A stretch of DNA of 64,000 nt from the NCBI RefSeq assembly GCF_003063665.1, contig NZ_NESF01000010.1:57217-121216 (forward strand), read 5' to 3'. Below, in pieces: positions 16,092 through 24,364 of the stretch; within the stretch, counting starts at the first letter, position 1; every line of letters begins with the position of its first letter. The notes beneath the pieces were generated by a model. The model ran no database searches. It had not been told where the DNA came from and saw only the letters and a program-made list of their open reading frames with translations. A program made the translations under genes and the position numbers. This DNA is from Limnohabitans sp. Hippo3 (lineage in GTDB: Bacteria; Pseudomonadota; Gammaproteobacteria; Burkholderiales; Burkholderiaceae_C).

Positions 16092-17174
16092 ATGAATTTT
16101 CGTGAATTGACCCGGGTGGCGCTGACCCTGCTGGCGGCGCTGGCTGCCGCGCAATTGTGCGTCTGGCTGCACACGCCCATCCCCTGGATGTTGGGGCCCT
16201 TGCTGGCCACGGCGGTGGCGTCGGTGCTGGGCGCGCCGACACGCAGTGCGCCACTGCTGCGCTACGGCGGGCAGTGGGTGATTGGCGCGGCGCTGGGCCT
16301 GTATTTCACGCCGCAAGTCGGCGAGCTGGTGGTCAGCCTGTGGTGGGCGATTGCGCTGGCGGTGCTTTGGGCGCTGGCACTGGGGGCCTTGTTTGGCCTG
16401 TGGTTGCAACGCCAGCATGTGGCCGATTTTGCGCACCTGCCGCCCGGCGCTTGGCGGGCCACCAGTTACTTTGCCAGTGCCATTGGCGGCGCGTCCGAGA
16501 TGACTTTGCTGGCCGAGCGGCACGGTGCACGCACCGATCTGGTGGCGGCAGCGCACAGTGTGCGGCTGGTGATCGTGGTGGTGTCGGTGCCTTTTGCCAT
16601 GCAATGGGCGCAGAACTACTGGGGCTTGCAGGTGGATGCGCGCCTGCTGCCCGGCGCGCGTGTGGCGCAGTGGCCGGGTTTGCTCTGGTTGGCGCTGGCC
16701 ACGGCGGGCGGTGCCTTGCTCATGATCTGGTTCAAGCGCACCAACCCCTGGTTCATGGGGGCTTTGCTGGTGTCGATGGTGCTGACGCTGTCGGGTGTCA
16801 ACTGGTCGGCGGTGCCCACGGCGTTGTCCAATGCCGCGCAGCTGGTCATCGGGGTGAGCTTGGGCGTGCGCTTTCAGCGCGAGTTTGTGCACACCGCGCC
16901 GCGCTGGCTGGCCTCGGTGGCCACAGGCACGGTGGTGATGATGCTGTTGTCGTTGGGGTTTGGCCTGTTCCTGGCCCACACCACGGGCTTGCACCCGGCC
17001 ACCTTGATTTTGGGCACTTCACCCGGCGGCATTGCCGAGATGGCGATCACCGCCAAGGTTTTGCAGCTGGGGGTGCCCGTGGTCACGGCCTTTCAAGTCT
17101 GCCGTCTGGTGGCGGTACTGATTTTGGTGGGGCCGATTTACAAGTGGGTCGGTGGACGCAATCAAGCCGCCTGA
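16092..17174 (+). CDS. AbrB-family integral membrane protein (PF05145)
   Basis: A 360-residue, very hydrophobic protein with about ten predicted membrane segments arranged as two similar halves. Each half contains the family pattern TPIPWMLGPLLAT or TNPWFMGALLVSM, a following GGQWVIGAALGLYF or AAQLVIGVSLGVRF, and GGASEMTLLAE or TSPGGIAEMAIT. This is the AbrB/putative ammonia monooxygenase family of E. coli, whose name is historical; transport or membrane regulation is suspected but not shown. The ATG begins 6 bp after the terminator T-run, so its promoter must overlap the terminator or lie within the transaminase gene. Confidence 0.85.
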   Translation: MNFRELTRVALTLLAALAAAQLCVWLHTPIPWMLGPLLATAVASVLGAPTRSAPLLRYGGQWVIGAALGLYFTPQVGELVVSLWWAIALAVLWALALGALFGLWLQRQHVADFAHLPPGAWRATSYFASAIGGASEMTLLAERHGARTDLVAAAHSVRLVIVVVSVPFAMQWAQNYWGLQVDARLLPGARVAQWPGLLWLALATAGGALLMIWFKRTNPWFMGALLVSMVLTLSGVNWSAVPTALSNAAQLVIGVSLGVRFQREFVHTAPRWLASVATGTVVMMLLSLGFGLFLAHTTGLHPATLILGTSPGGIAEMAITAKVLQLGVPVVTAFQVCRLVAVLILVGPIYKWVGGRNQAA

Positions 17175-17196
17175 GGGGTGACAAATCAAAGAACCG

Positions 17197-17265
17197 TGTC
17201 ATACCCGCACATGCGGGTATCCATGGCTTGAATTCCGTCGATGCCCGATCAAGTCGGGCATGACA
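17197..17265. repeat. Dispersed palindromic repeat family A, two units
   Basis: GTCATACCCGC-ACAT-GCGGGTATCCA at 17198-17224 and CCCGAT-CAA-GTCGGGCATGACA at 17243-17264, the same two words as in the 5797-5974 block. It lies between convergent genes, where it could act as an extra transcription stop. Confidence 0.75.
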
Positions 17266-17297
17266 AAACAACAAACCACCGATACCGACAAGCGGTG

Positions 17298-17579
17298 TCA
17301 GTGCACCACCACCGGTTGCTGGGCCAGGCCTGTGTAGCCCTCCAGGGTGTCTTCGACTTCTTCCTGCGTGGGGGTGTGCTGTTGCCAGGCCTGGATTTGC
17401 TGCTGGAACATTTCGGCCCATGAGCCGTCCAGGTACACCTCTTTGCCCGAGCGCTTGTCCACGATTTCAAAACCATGGCGCTCCAGCTGGGGTTGGCTGG
17501 TCACGGGAGCCGGTTCCGCAGGCGCGTTGGCCAACACATGCATCACGGCAAAAGTTTCGGATTCGTAAAGCAGGTTCAT
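17298..17579 (-). CDS. DUF3567 protein
   Basis: 93 residues from ATG 17579, preceded by GGGAG. The start MNLLYESETFAVMHV and the centre RHGFEIVDKRSGKEVYLDGSWAEMFQQQI match the DUF3567 family, small cytoplasmic proteins nearly restricted to Burkholderiales. Function unknown. It lies 53 bp downstream of the DUF3108 gene on the same strand and is probably co-transcribed or has its own promoter in that gap. Confidence 0.85.
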   Translation of the reverse strand: MNLLYESETFAVMHVLANAPAEPAPVTSQPQLERHGFEIVDKRSGKEVYLDGSWAEMFQQQIQAWQQHTPTQEEVEDTLEGYTGLAQQPVVVH

Positions 17580-17632
17580 GCGTTCATTCTCCCTCAAGTT
17601 CTGCTTCACAAGTGGGGCTTCGCAGAACAACT

Positions 17633-18835
17633 TCAAGATGGTGTGGTTTTTTCTCCGGCAGGTGCTGCGGCAGGCAGTGGGGGCAGGGCTTCCTGGCCGC
17701 GCAGCACCAAGTCAATGAAGCTGCCGCTGACCTGGGTGATGCGGATGCGCACCGGCATCCACGCGTGCTGGGCCGAGACCCAGAACTCCACGGTGGCATC
17801 GAAACGGTTGCGCGGCTGACACACCCATTTGAGGGTGGAGACCGCTTGACCGTTCAGCTGCAGGGTTTCGGGCGGACCCAGGGTCAACAGCCAGGGCAGG
17901 GCGTCCCGGACGGTAGCGGTCTGCAGCTGCAAACGTGTGCCGGGCTGAAAGCGCTGTGGCTCACCGGCCATGGCCGCGGCCAGTTGCACATACAGGCTGA
18001 TTTGGTCTTGCGCGCCTGCCTCCAGTGCGGCCACCGGAGCGTTGTTGCTGAAGACCACCCGGTTTTGCACGCGGTCAAAGTGGGCGGCCCGCTCGTTGCG
18101 CCAGCTGTCTGAAAACCGGGTGGGGGCCAGGCCGGCGCTGGTGATGTCACCCTGGCTGCGCCAATGGCGCGAGCCCACCAAAAACGCCTTCACCGACAGG
18201 GCCAGCGCATAAGCTGATTGGTTGTGCTGCCAGCGCAATTCACCGCTGGCGTGGTAGGTCAATCCCTTGTCCTGGCCCGTCAAACGGTAGCTCAACAAAA
18301 CCGGGGGCGGCAATGCGCCCAGCGGAATGGGCGGCAAGGTCAGACTGGCCGTTTCGGGGGCTGCTGCAGGCGTTGGGGTGTCAGGCGCGGGCACGCTGGT
18401 GTTCGGGCTGGCGTTGTGCCCTGGTGCCTCCACTGAAGTGGGCACCTCGGCAGGGGCTTGCGCCGTCTGCTGAGGTGGGGGCTCGGCCGCATTGCTGTCG
18501 TTGGCGCTGGCCACATCGACAGGCGGGGCCGTGGCGGGCTCAACAGACGGTGCCGGTGCGGCTTTGGGCTCGGTGGCTACCCGGGTGCGGGGCTTGGGGG
18601 CGGCGGCTTGGACGGGCGTGGCCTTTGGCGCAGGGGTGGGCGGCACCCAGCGGGTTTGCATGGGGGCGACGCGTACCGGTTCTCCCGTTTGCAACCGCCA
18701 CTCCAAGGTGCCGGTCAGGCCCAATATCAGGGCCATGTGCACGGCCAGCACAGCGGTCACGAGCCAGAGCGGTGCACGACGTGTCGGCAGCGCTGACCCG
18801 ATCGAGCTTGCGTTGGCGCTGGAGCGTGCAGACAC
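17633..18835 (-). CDS. DUF3108 protein with N-terminal membrane anchor and Pro/Ala-rich linker
   Basis: About 400 residues from a GTG at 18835, 14 bp after the IclR stop and preceded by a G-rich Shine-Dalgarno; an ATG at 18928 would overlap the IclR gene by 79 bp. Near residues 15-40 there is one membrane segment (APLWLVTAVLAVHMALILG), then a long proline/alanine-rich stretch like the periplasmic arm of TonB. The C-terminal DUF3108 domain (about 210 residues) contains LTYHASGELRWQHNQSAYAL and YVQLAAAMAGEP. The family is periplasmic and of unknown function. Start uncertain, domain call good. Confidence 0.78.
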   Translation of the reverse strand: MSARSSANASSIGSALPTRRAPLWLVTAVLAVHMALILGLTGTLEWRLQTGEPVRVAPMQTRWVPPTPAPKATPVQAAAPKPRTRVATEPKAAPAPSVEPATAPPVDVASANDSNAAEPPPQQTAQAPAEVPTSVEAPGHNASPNTSVPAPDTPTPAAAPETASLTLPPIPLGALPPPVLLSYRLTGQDKGLTYHASGELRWQHNQSAYALALSVKAFLVGSRHWRSQGDITSAGLAPTRFSDSWRNERAAHFDRVQNRVVFSNNAPVAALEAGAQDQISLYVQLAAAMAGEPQRFQPGTRLQLQTATVRDALPWLLTLGPPETLQLNGQAVSTLKWVCQPRNRFDATVEFWVSAQHAWMPVRIRITQVSGSFIDLVLRGQEALPPLPAAAPAGEKTTPS

Positions 18836-18849
18836 CCGACCGCCCCCGT

Positions 18850-19680
18850 TCAGCAGCTGCGCCAGCCCAGATCGGCCGACAGTTGCTGCGCAAATTGCCG
18901 CAAGCTTTGCGCAATCGGCCCATCCCATGCGGTGTCGAGTGTGGCGGACGAACCCAGCGCCACCACGCCCAGCACCAAGTGCCCGTCGGCATCAAAAATT
19001 GGGGCACAAAAGCCCGAAATGCCGGGCAGCAACACATTGACCACGCGGCCCAGGCCCTGTTCTCGGGTTTCTTTCACCATGGCCTGCAGTTGGGCGGGCG
19101 TGCTGGGCAAGTCGGTGCGGCCCAGTTTGCGGGCCAAGGCCAATTCTTCTTCGATCATCGGGCCTGCTTTTTCGGCAGCGCCGCCGTGGCTGTTGAAGGC
19201 GGCAAAGCACCGCCCCGTGGCCGAAGACAACAGCGGCATCACATCGCCCAGGCGCAAGCTGACCGGCATGGCCAGCGGGGTTTCTTGCCAATGCACCAAG
19301 GTGGGCCCTCGGTTGCCCCAGACGGCCAGGGCCATGGTGTGCCCGGTGGCCTCGATCAAGGCGGGCAAACGCTCGCGAGCCATCTTCACGGCGTCCAGAC
19401 GCGACAAGGTGGCCAGCCCCAAGCGCAAGGTGGCGGGCCCCAGCTCGTAACGGGTGCTAGTGCTGTCTTGCACCACCAGGCCCAAACGCTGGAAGCTGAC
19501 CAAATAACGGTGGGCTTTGGCGGCGCTCATGTGGGCGGCCGCTGCGAGGTCTCGCAGCATCAATGGGGCGGGGGCTTGCGCCAGCACATCCAGCAGGGCA
19601 AAACCGACCTCCACCGACTGAATGCCTGCGCGTTCCTTGTCGCTCTCTCTGGCTTGGATGGCTGTGCTGTCTGGGTTCAT
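18850..19680 (-). CDS. IclR-family transcriptional regulator
   Basis: 276 residues. The N-terminal winged helix is SVEVGFALLDVLAQAPAPLMLRDLAAAAHMSAAKAHRYLVSFQRLGLV, followed by the IclR effector domain with RERLPALIEATGHTMALAVWG, LPLLSSATGRCFAAF and GISGFCAPIFDADGHLVLGVVALG. IclR regulators of catabolic genes bind palindromes between divergent promoters; a compound palindrome lies 19 bp upstream of this start. The divergent FAH-family hydrolase is the obvious target. An effector such as an aromatic-pathway intermediate is inferred. Confidence 0.92.
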   Translation of the reverse strand: MNPDSTAIQARESDKERAGIQSVEVGFALLDVLAQAPAPLMLRDLAAAAHMSAAKAHRYLVSFQRLGLVVQDSTSTRYELGPATLRLGLATLSRLDAVKMARERLPALIEATGHTMALAVWGNRGPTLVHWQETPLAMPVSLRLGDVMPLLSSATGRCFAAFNSHGGAAEKAGPMIEEELALARKLGRTDLPSTPAQLQAMVKETREQGLGRVVNVLLPGISGFCAPIFDADGHLVLGVVALGSSATLDTAWDGPIAQSLRQFAQQLSADLGWRSC

Positions 19681-19698
19681 GTCGCCTAAAATCGGGTT

Positions 19699-19721
19699 CC
19701 GTTTAGTTAAACGGGTTTAAC
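19699..19721. promoter_or_regulatory. Compound IclR-type operator between divergent genes
   Basis: Two perfect palindromes overlap: CCGTTTA-GT-TAAACGG at 19699-19714 and GTTAAAC-GG-GTTTAAC at 19706-19721. Together they give three GTTTA half-sites in alternating orientation. The position, between the IclR gene and the divergent FAH-like gene, supports shared control. Confidence 0.7.
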
Positions 19722-19783
19722 AATGCGTAACTTCTCGGTGGTGCACACTGTAGCCCATTGCGACCCGAACGGACACATTCAAC

Positions 19784-20794
19784 ATGAAACTGGCGACCTA
19801 CAAAGACGGCTCACGCGACGGACAACTGGTGGTGGTCTCACGCGATTTGAGCACTGCCCATTATGCGACCGGCATCGCCAGCAAACTCCAGCCAGTGCTG
19901 GACGACTGGAACTTTCTGGCCCCCCAGCTGGAGGATCTGTATACGACCTTGAACCAAGGCAAAGCACGCCACGCTTTCCCGTTTGACCCGGCCCAATGCA
20001 TGGCCCCGTTGCCCCGCGCCTACCAGTGGGCCGACGGCTCAGCCTACATCAACCATGTGGAACTGGTCCGTGCGGCACGCAACTCGGAAGTGCCCAGCAG
20101 CTTCTACACCGACCCGCTCATGTACCAGGGTGGCAGCGACGATTTCATTGGCCCCTGCGACCCGGTAGTGTGTGCCAGCGAAGCCTTTGGCATCGACTTT
20201 GAAGCCGAAATCGCCGTCATCACGGGCGACGTGCCCATGCAAACCAGCGCTGACGATGCCATCGAAGGCGTGCGCCTGATCATGCTGGTCAACGACGTGA
20301 GCCTGCGCAACCTGATCCCGAATGAGTTGGCCAAGGGCTTTGGCTTCTTCCAAAGCAAGCCCGCCACCGCCTTCAGCCCCGTGGCCATCACACCCGACGA
20401 ACTGGGTGACGCATGGCAAGGCGGCCGGGTGCACCTGACCCTGCAGTCCACCTGGAACGGCCGCAAAGTGGGCATGTGCGAAGCCGGCCCCGAGATGACC
20501 TTCCACTTCGGCCAATTGATCGCCCACATCTGCAAAACCCGCAACGTGCGCGCAGGCTCCATCGTGGGCAGCGGCACCGTCAGCAACAAAAGCGTTGAAG
20601 TGAATGGCAAACCCGAGTGGCCCAAAGGCTACAGCTGCATCGCCGAAAAACGCGCCATCGAAACCATCCTGGACGGCAAGCCCAGCACCGAGTTCATGAA
20701 ATACGGCGACACCATCCGCATCGAGATGAAAGGCTTGAACGGCGAGAGCCTGTTTGGGGCGATCGAGCAAGAGATCGTGCCCTTGGCTAACTGA
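19784..20794 (+). CDS. Fumarylacetoacetate hydrolase family protein
   Basis: 336 residues. The N-terminal domain (MKLATYKDGSRDGQLVVVSRD) is followed by the FAH catalytic domain with metal ligands in FGIDFEAEIAVITGD, and by LIMLVNDVSLRNLIPNELAKGFGFFQSKPATAFSPVAITPDELG. It is shorter than and clearly different from the 440-residue fumarylacetoacetase at 5977-7299, so it is not a recent duplicate. Members cleave acylpyruvates, fumarylpyruvate or related beta-diketones at the end of gentisate, homogentisate or homoprotocatechuate routes. Likely controlled by the divergent IclR protein. The 3' end overlaps the convergent PIN-domain gene by 8 bp. Confidence 0.88.
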   Translation: MKLATYKDGSRDGQLVVVSRDLSTAHYATGIASKLQPVLDDWNFLAPQLEDLYTTLNQGKARHAFPFDPAQCMAPLPRAYQWADGSAYINHVELVRAARNSEVPSSFYTDPLMYQGGSDDFIGPCDPVVCASEAFGIDFEAEIAVITGDVPMQTSADDAIEGVRLIMLVNDVSLRNLIPNELAKGFGFFQSKPATAFSPVAITPDELGDAWQGGRVHLTLQSTWNGRKVGMCEAGPEMTFHFGQLIAHICKTRNVRAGSIVGSGTVSNKSVEVNGKPEWPKGYSCIAEKRAIETILDGKPSTEFMKYGDTIRIEMKGLNGESLFGAIEQEIVPLAN

Positions 20795-21200
20795 GCCAAG
20801 GATTCAAAAGCGCCACTCCCGTCGCCTCAAAATCCGCCACGTTGCGCGTCACGACGGTGAATCGGTGCTCAAGGGCTGTGGCCGCAATCATCGCGTCGCG
20901 GTCAGAGCGTGGGTTGGGGATGTGCAGCCCTGCACACACGGGTGCGGTGTTTTCTGCAAAGGGCAATATGCGGCCCGCAAAAGCGGCGCGAACGCCAGAC
21001 AGCCAATGGCGCAAAGCACTCCCTTGTGGCGGTGTTTTGCGCTCCAGTGCCTGAATGCCCAATTCCAACTCCAGCAGCGTGATGGCTGACAAAAACAGCT
21101 GGTTGCTGGGCTGACCTGCGGCCCATTGCCGGACCGCCATGGACGGGTTGGGTTTGCCTTGACGCAGCTCGGAAATGACGTTGGTGTCCAGAATGAACAT
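20787..21200 (-). CDS. VapC-like PIN-domain toxin
   Basis: A 137-residue PIN-domain ribonuclease. Acidic metal-binding residues are visible in FILDTNVISELRQG (Asp near residue 5), ITLLELELGI, and RSDRDAMIAATALEH, with the closing VVTRNVADFEATGV typical of VapC toxins, which cleave tRNA or rRNA. It lies 9 bp downstream of the Phd-like antitoxin gene. All catalytic acids appear intact, so the module is probably functional. Confidence 0.9.
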   Translation of the reverse strand: MFILDTNVISELRQGKPNPSMAVRQWAAGQPSNQLFLSAITLLELELGIQALERKTPPQGSALRHWLSGVRAAFAGRILPFAENTAPVCAGLHIPNPRSDRDAMIAATALEHRFTVVTRNVADFEATGVALLNPWLS

Positions 21201-21209
21201 GGATCGCCT

Positions 21210-21470
21210 TCAGTCCAAGTTCGCGGCTTGAATCTGAATGCCCAGCTTGGGCGGATCGAAATCGATGCCTTCACCCCCCGGTATACCGTCCATCACCTCC
21301 AGCAGGGAGGGGGCTGATTTTCCAGCCATGCGGTAGTAGTCGTCGATTTTGAGCAATGCAAAGGCGGGGCGACCCCGGTCGGTGATGAATACCGGGCCAT
21401 CCACGGCAGCGCGCTTGGCTGCGGACACATCGCGTGTGAAATCGCGGCTTGAAAACGTGTGAATGCTCAT
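21210..21470 (-). CDS. Phd/YefM-family antitoxin
   Basis: 86 residues from the ATG at 21470, with GAGG eight bases upstream; in-frame starts at 21476 and 21479 are too close to that signal. The N-terminus FSSRDFTRDVSAAKRAA, then GPVFITDRGRPAFALLKIDDYYRM, is the Phd/YefM DNA-binding and dimerisation domain. The C-terminal tail (GIDFDPPKLGIQIQAANLD) would wrap and block the PIN toxin encoded next. The complex would repress its own promoter at 21498-21525. Confidence 0.87.
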   Translation of the reverse strand: MSIHTFSSRDFTRDVSAAKRAAVDGPVFITDRGRPAFALLKIDDYYRMAGKSAPSLLEVMDGIPGGEGIDFDPPKLGIQIQAANLD

Positions 21471-21497
21471 GATCATCACCTCGGGTTTAATGTTTGT

Positions 21498-21525
21498 ATG
21501 TTACGACAATTAGTCGATTTGTCAA
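21498..21525 (-). promoter_or_regulatory. Promoter and probable operator of the Phd/PIN operon
   Basis: On the - strand TTGACA (21525-21520) and TAACAT (21503-21498) are separated by 16 bp. The spacer carries an inverted repeat GACAA...TTGTC, a reasonable autorepression site. Confidence 0.5.
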
Positions 21526-21571
21526 TGCAAACCTCTCGATCAACTGAAAGTTGCTCAGGGTCGTGAAGCAC

Positions 21572-21608
21572 AAAAAAACGATTTACGCTTCACATTTGAA
21601 GCGTAAAT
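21572..21608 (-). terminator. Hairpin with T-run, terminator of the serine hydrolase gene
   Basis: Perfect 11-bp arms ATTTACGCTTC / GAAGCGTAAAT with a 6-base loop, followed on the - strand by CG and seven T. It lies about 200 bp past the hydrolase stop and upstream of the Phd promoter, so it would separate the two units. Confidence 0.72.
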
Positions 21609-21806
21609 TTTGATGCGATAGGAGCCACAGCTCACGCCTATATAGAACAGCAAACTTTTGACGTGGAGCCTGATGGATTGGCCAATGGCATCAGTACGGA
21701 GAAATACGTGAACGCTGTACCGCGTGTCATGCGCCACCGCGTATTGCGAACTCACGGCGCTGTGCGAGATGGGTGTATTGGTGCAGATGTGGGCGGGGAA
21801 GCCGTA
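21609..21806. other. Non-coding gap, nothing recognised
   Basis: About 200 bp between the hairpin and the hydrolase stop codon. Short open frames exist on both strands but lack ribosome-binding sites and family resemblance. The composition is more AT-rich than the surrounding genes, consistent with an accessory insert. Confidence 0.4.
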
Positions 21807-22373
21807 TCAAATGGCGAGCCACCGATCCAGCAGCGGCCCTACATAGGCTTTACCCAGATCATGCTCGCCCTTGGGGACGGTCGTGACGGGAATGCCCGTC
21901 AACCGACCAAAGGCCTGGACATTGGCCGGGATGCTTTGCCAGTCTTCTTCACCGACATGAATTTCACAGCGGGCAGGTGCATTGAATTGTCCTGCCTCGG
22001 CCAGCGTTTTCAGCCGTTCTGGTCTTGGTGGCGAAAAACTGGTCCTGACTTGTTCGTTCGTGAACTCGCCAACGATGGGTGACAGCAACAGCACTCGGCC
22101 CACGAAAGATGGCATTTGTGTTTGCGCATGCAAGAAAAGATATGAGCCGAAGGAATTGCAGATCACCCGTGCCTGTTCATGCCAGAAATGGTTTTGCAGA
22201 TCATCCACGATGGTCTGTACTTGTTCATCAAAGGGCAGCATCCGGAAATCGCTCCGCGTCTCGCGGCCGGTGACATCGAAACCCCGATCCATCAGGCCTT
22301 GACCAAGACCCGTGGATAACTGACCTCCATGACCGGGGAGGTAGTAAATGGTGAGATTATTGGAAATGACCAT
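21807..22373 (-). CDS. Small alpha/beta-fold serine hydrolase
   Basis: 188 residues. Near the N-terminus is YYLPGHGGQ (oxyanion-hole type loop), then the nucleophile elbow in VICNSFGSYLFLHA (NSFGS instead of GxSxG), an acidic residue in IHVGEEDWQ and a histidine in PKGEHDLGKAYV. These give a complete Ser-Asp/Glu-His triad in the right order. Size and the N-S-F-G variant recall RBBP9/YdeN-type hydrolases. Substrate unknown. It sits in an accessory patch between the Phd/PIN pair and gatB. Confidence 0.72.
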   Translation of the reverse strand: MVISNNLTIYYLPGHGGQLSTGLGQGLMDRGFDVTGRETRSDFRMLPFDEQVQTIVDDLQNHFWHEQARVICNSFGSYLFLHAQTQMPSFVGRVLLLSPIVGEFTNEQVRTSFSPPRPERLKTLAEAGQFNAPARCEIHVGEEDWQSIPANVQAFGRLTGIPVTTVPKGEHDLGKAYVGPLLDRWLAI

Positions 22374-22402
22374 ATGGTGGTTGTGGCTCTATTGCTAGAT
22401 GA

Positions 22403-22891
22403 TCATTTCAAGAAGTTGAGCATCTCAATAATCCCAGTTGCTACGGATGAACTCTTGTTTTTGCTGTCATTACAGAGGTCGTTCAGGACCTGCTTGTATG
22501 GGATGAGTTCAACGCCCAACGCTTGCATGAGGGATAGCTCTGCTTCATCTTTCAGAACTGCATGAACGAGGAAATTCCGCCACTGGGCACCGGGCAATAT
22601 CTCATTTCTGCGTTGGATCTTGCGTGGACTCGTGAACTTCTTTTCAACCCATTGCCCTACACCGGCACTCAATTCATCTGGCGTACGTCTGCGTGCGTTT
22701 GTATCTCCGCCAATGTACCCAACAGGGCGATAGCTGATCTGAACCTCTACATGCCAACATTCAAATCCGGCTGGCACAGGTCGGATGGCTAAAAGGTCGA
22801 TTTCATCCACGCCGCACTTGATGCCACGCATCGTGAAGAAGTTTTGGCGATTCAGCCATTCTTCGACCAGTTGTTCATCCAGCAGTGCCAT
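22403..22891 (-). CDS. Uncharacterised protein with PD-(D/E)XK nuclease-like signature
   Basis: 162 residues from ATG 22891; the frame is open further into gatB, which is a shadow. The first 55 residues read as a restriction-endonuclease-like core: a helix with Glu10/Glu11 (LVEEWLNRQNFF), a strand with Asp32 (GVDEIDLLAIRP) and a strand with Glu49-Val-Gln51 (WHVEVQIS), i.e. D-(x)16-ExQ, the Gln replacing the usual Lys. No methylase or ATPase partner is adjacent. The rest (LVHAVLKDEAELSLMQALGVELIPYKQVL) resembles the C-terminal half of such folds. It follows gatB by 17 bp but has no link to its function. The nuclease call is a hypothesis. Confidence 0.6.
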   Translation of the reverse strand: MALLDEQLVEEWLNRQNFFTMRGIKCGVDEIDLLAIRPVPAGFECWHVEVQISYRPVGYIGGDTNARRRTPDELSAGVGQWVEKKFTSPRKIQRRNEILPGAQWRNFLVHAVLKDEAELSLMQALGVELIPYKQVLNDLCNDSKNKSSSVATGIIEMLNFLK

Positions 22892-22908
22892 CGGTCGCTC
22901 GAAAAACT

Positions 22909-24360
22909 TCAGCCCAGCTTCTTCATCAACAAAGCATTGACCTGCCCTGGATTGGCCTTGCCCTTGCTGGCTTTCATGATCGGGCCGACCAGGCCGTTCA
23001 GGGCCTTGGCGTTGCCGGCCTTGAACTCTTCCACGTTCTTGGGGTTGGTGGCCAGGACTTCGTCGATGATCTTTTCCAACTCGCCGGTGTCGTTCATCTG
23101 CTTGAGACCTTTGGCTTCGATGATGGCGTCGACTTCGCCTTCCTGGTTCCAAAGACCTTCAAACACCTGACGTGCCGCGCTGTTGCTGATGGTGTTGTCG
23201 CTGATGCGGCCGATCAGGGTGGCCAATTGGGCGCTACTGACCGGCGTTTGCTCAATGGTCAATTCACTCGCGTTCAGGCGGCGCGACACCTCGCCCATGA
23301 TCCAGTTGCTGGCCAGTTTGGGCTGGCCGCAGGCTTTGGCGGTGGCTTCAAAGTACGCGGCGACGGCCTTGCTTTGGGTCAGTTGGGTGGCGTCGTATTC
23401 GGGCAGGGCGTAGTCGCGCACAAAGCGCTCCGCCATCACGCGGGGCAGCTCGGCCATTTCACTTTTGACGCGCTCGACCCAGTCGCGACCGATCACCAGC
23501 GGCGGCAGGTCCGGGTCGGGGAAGTAGCGGTAGTCGGCGGCGTCTTCCTTGGTGCGCATGGCGCGGGTTTCGCCCGTGTCGGGGTCGAACAGCACGGTGG
23601 CTTGCTGGATGGTGTGGCCGTCTTCGATTTGCTCAATCTGCCAGCGCACTTCGTAGTCGATGGCTTGCTGCATGAACTTGAAGCTGTTCAGGTTCTTGAT
23701 CTCGCGGCGGGTGCCCAGCGGCTGGCCGGGTTTGCGCACGGACACGTTGGCGTCGCAGCGGAATGAGCCTTCTTGCATGTTGCCGTCGCAGATGCCGATC
23801 CAGGTGACGATCTTGTGCAGCTCTTTGGCGTAGGCCACGGCTTCTTCGCTGCTGCGTATGTCGGGCTGGGTCACGATTTCCAGCAGGGGCGTGCCTGCGC
23901 GGTTCAGGTCTATGCCGCTCTGGCCAATGAAGTCCTCGTGCAGCGATTTGCCTGCGTCTTCTTCCAAGTGGGCACGCTCCAGGCGCACGGTTTTGCGCAC
24001 TGTATCTTTGCCTTCTTCGAGGAAGAACGACACCTCGCCGCCTTGCACCACCGGGATCTCGAACTGGCTGATCTGGTAGCCCTTGGGCAGGTCGGGGTAG
24101 AAGTAGTTTTTGCGCGCAAAGATGCTGCGCTCGGCCACATGGGCGTTGATGGCCAGACCGAATTCGATGGCGCGTTCTACCGCACCGATGTTCATCACGG
24201 GCAGCGTGCCGGGCAGGGCCATGTCCACCGCGCAGGCTTGTGTGTTGGCTTCGGCACCAAAGGCCGTTGGGGCGCGGCTGAAGATTTTGCTGGTGGTCGA
24301 GAGTTGGGCGTGTGTTTCAAAGCCGATGACGACTTCGTAGCCTTGGACGAGTTTGCTCAT
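22909..24360 (-). CDS. gatB: Asp-tRNA(Asn)/Glu-tRNA(Gln) amidotransferase subunit B
   Basis: 483 residues from ATG 24360. The N-terminal kinase/synthetase-like domain includes [60 protein letters not shown] and [12 protein letters not shown]. The C-terminal YqeY-like tail domain ends in [21 protein letters not shown]. GatB phosphorylates the misacylated aminoacyl-tRNA and receives ammonia from GatA. It is the last gene of gatCAB, starting 4 bp after gatA. Confidence 0.97.
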   Translation of the reverse strand: MSKLVQGYEVVIGFETHAQLSTTSKIFSRAPTAFGAEANTQACAVDMALPGTLPVMNIGAVERAIEFGLAINAHVAERSIFARKNYFYPDLPKGYQISQFEIPVVQGGEVSFFLEEGKDTVRKTVRLERAHLEEDAGKSLHEDFIGQSGIDLNRAGTPLLEIVTQPDIRSSEEAVAYAKELHKIVTWIGICDGNMQEGSFRCDANVSVRKPGQPLGTRREIKNLNSFKFMQQAIDYEVRWQIEQIEDGHTIQQATVLFDPDTGETRAMRTKEDAADYRYFPDPDLPPLVIGRDWVERVKSEMAELPRVMAERFVRDYALPEYDATQLTQSKAVAAYFEATAKACGQPKLASNWIMGEVSRRLNASELTIEQTPVSSAQLATLIGRISDNTISNSAARQVFEGLWNQEGEVDAIIEAKGLKQMNDTGELEKIIDEVLATNPKNVEEFKAGNAKALNGLVGPIMKASKGKANPGQVNALLMKKLG

Positions 24361-24364
24361 GGTC

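Noticed and set aside
15627..16994. - strand ORF of 455 codons opposite the AbrB-family gene
   Set aside because: Low-complexity His/Gln-rich shadow of a conserved membrane protein gene.
21663..22082. + strand ORF of 139 codons between the hairpin and the hydrolase gene
   Set aside because: Two thirds of it lie opposite the hydrolase, which has a complete catalytic triad; the rest has no ribosome-binding site or similarity.
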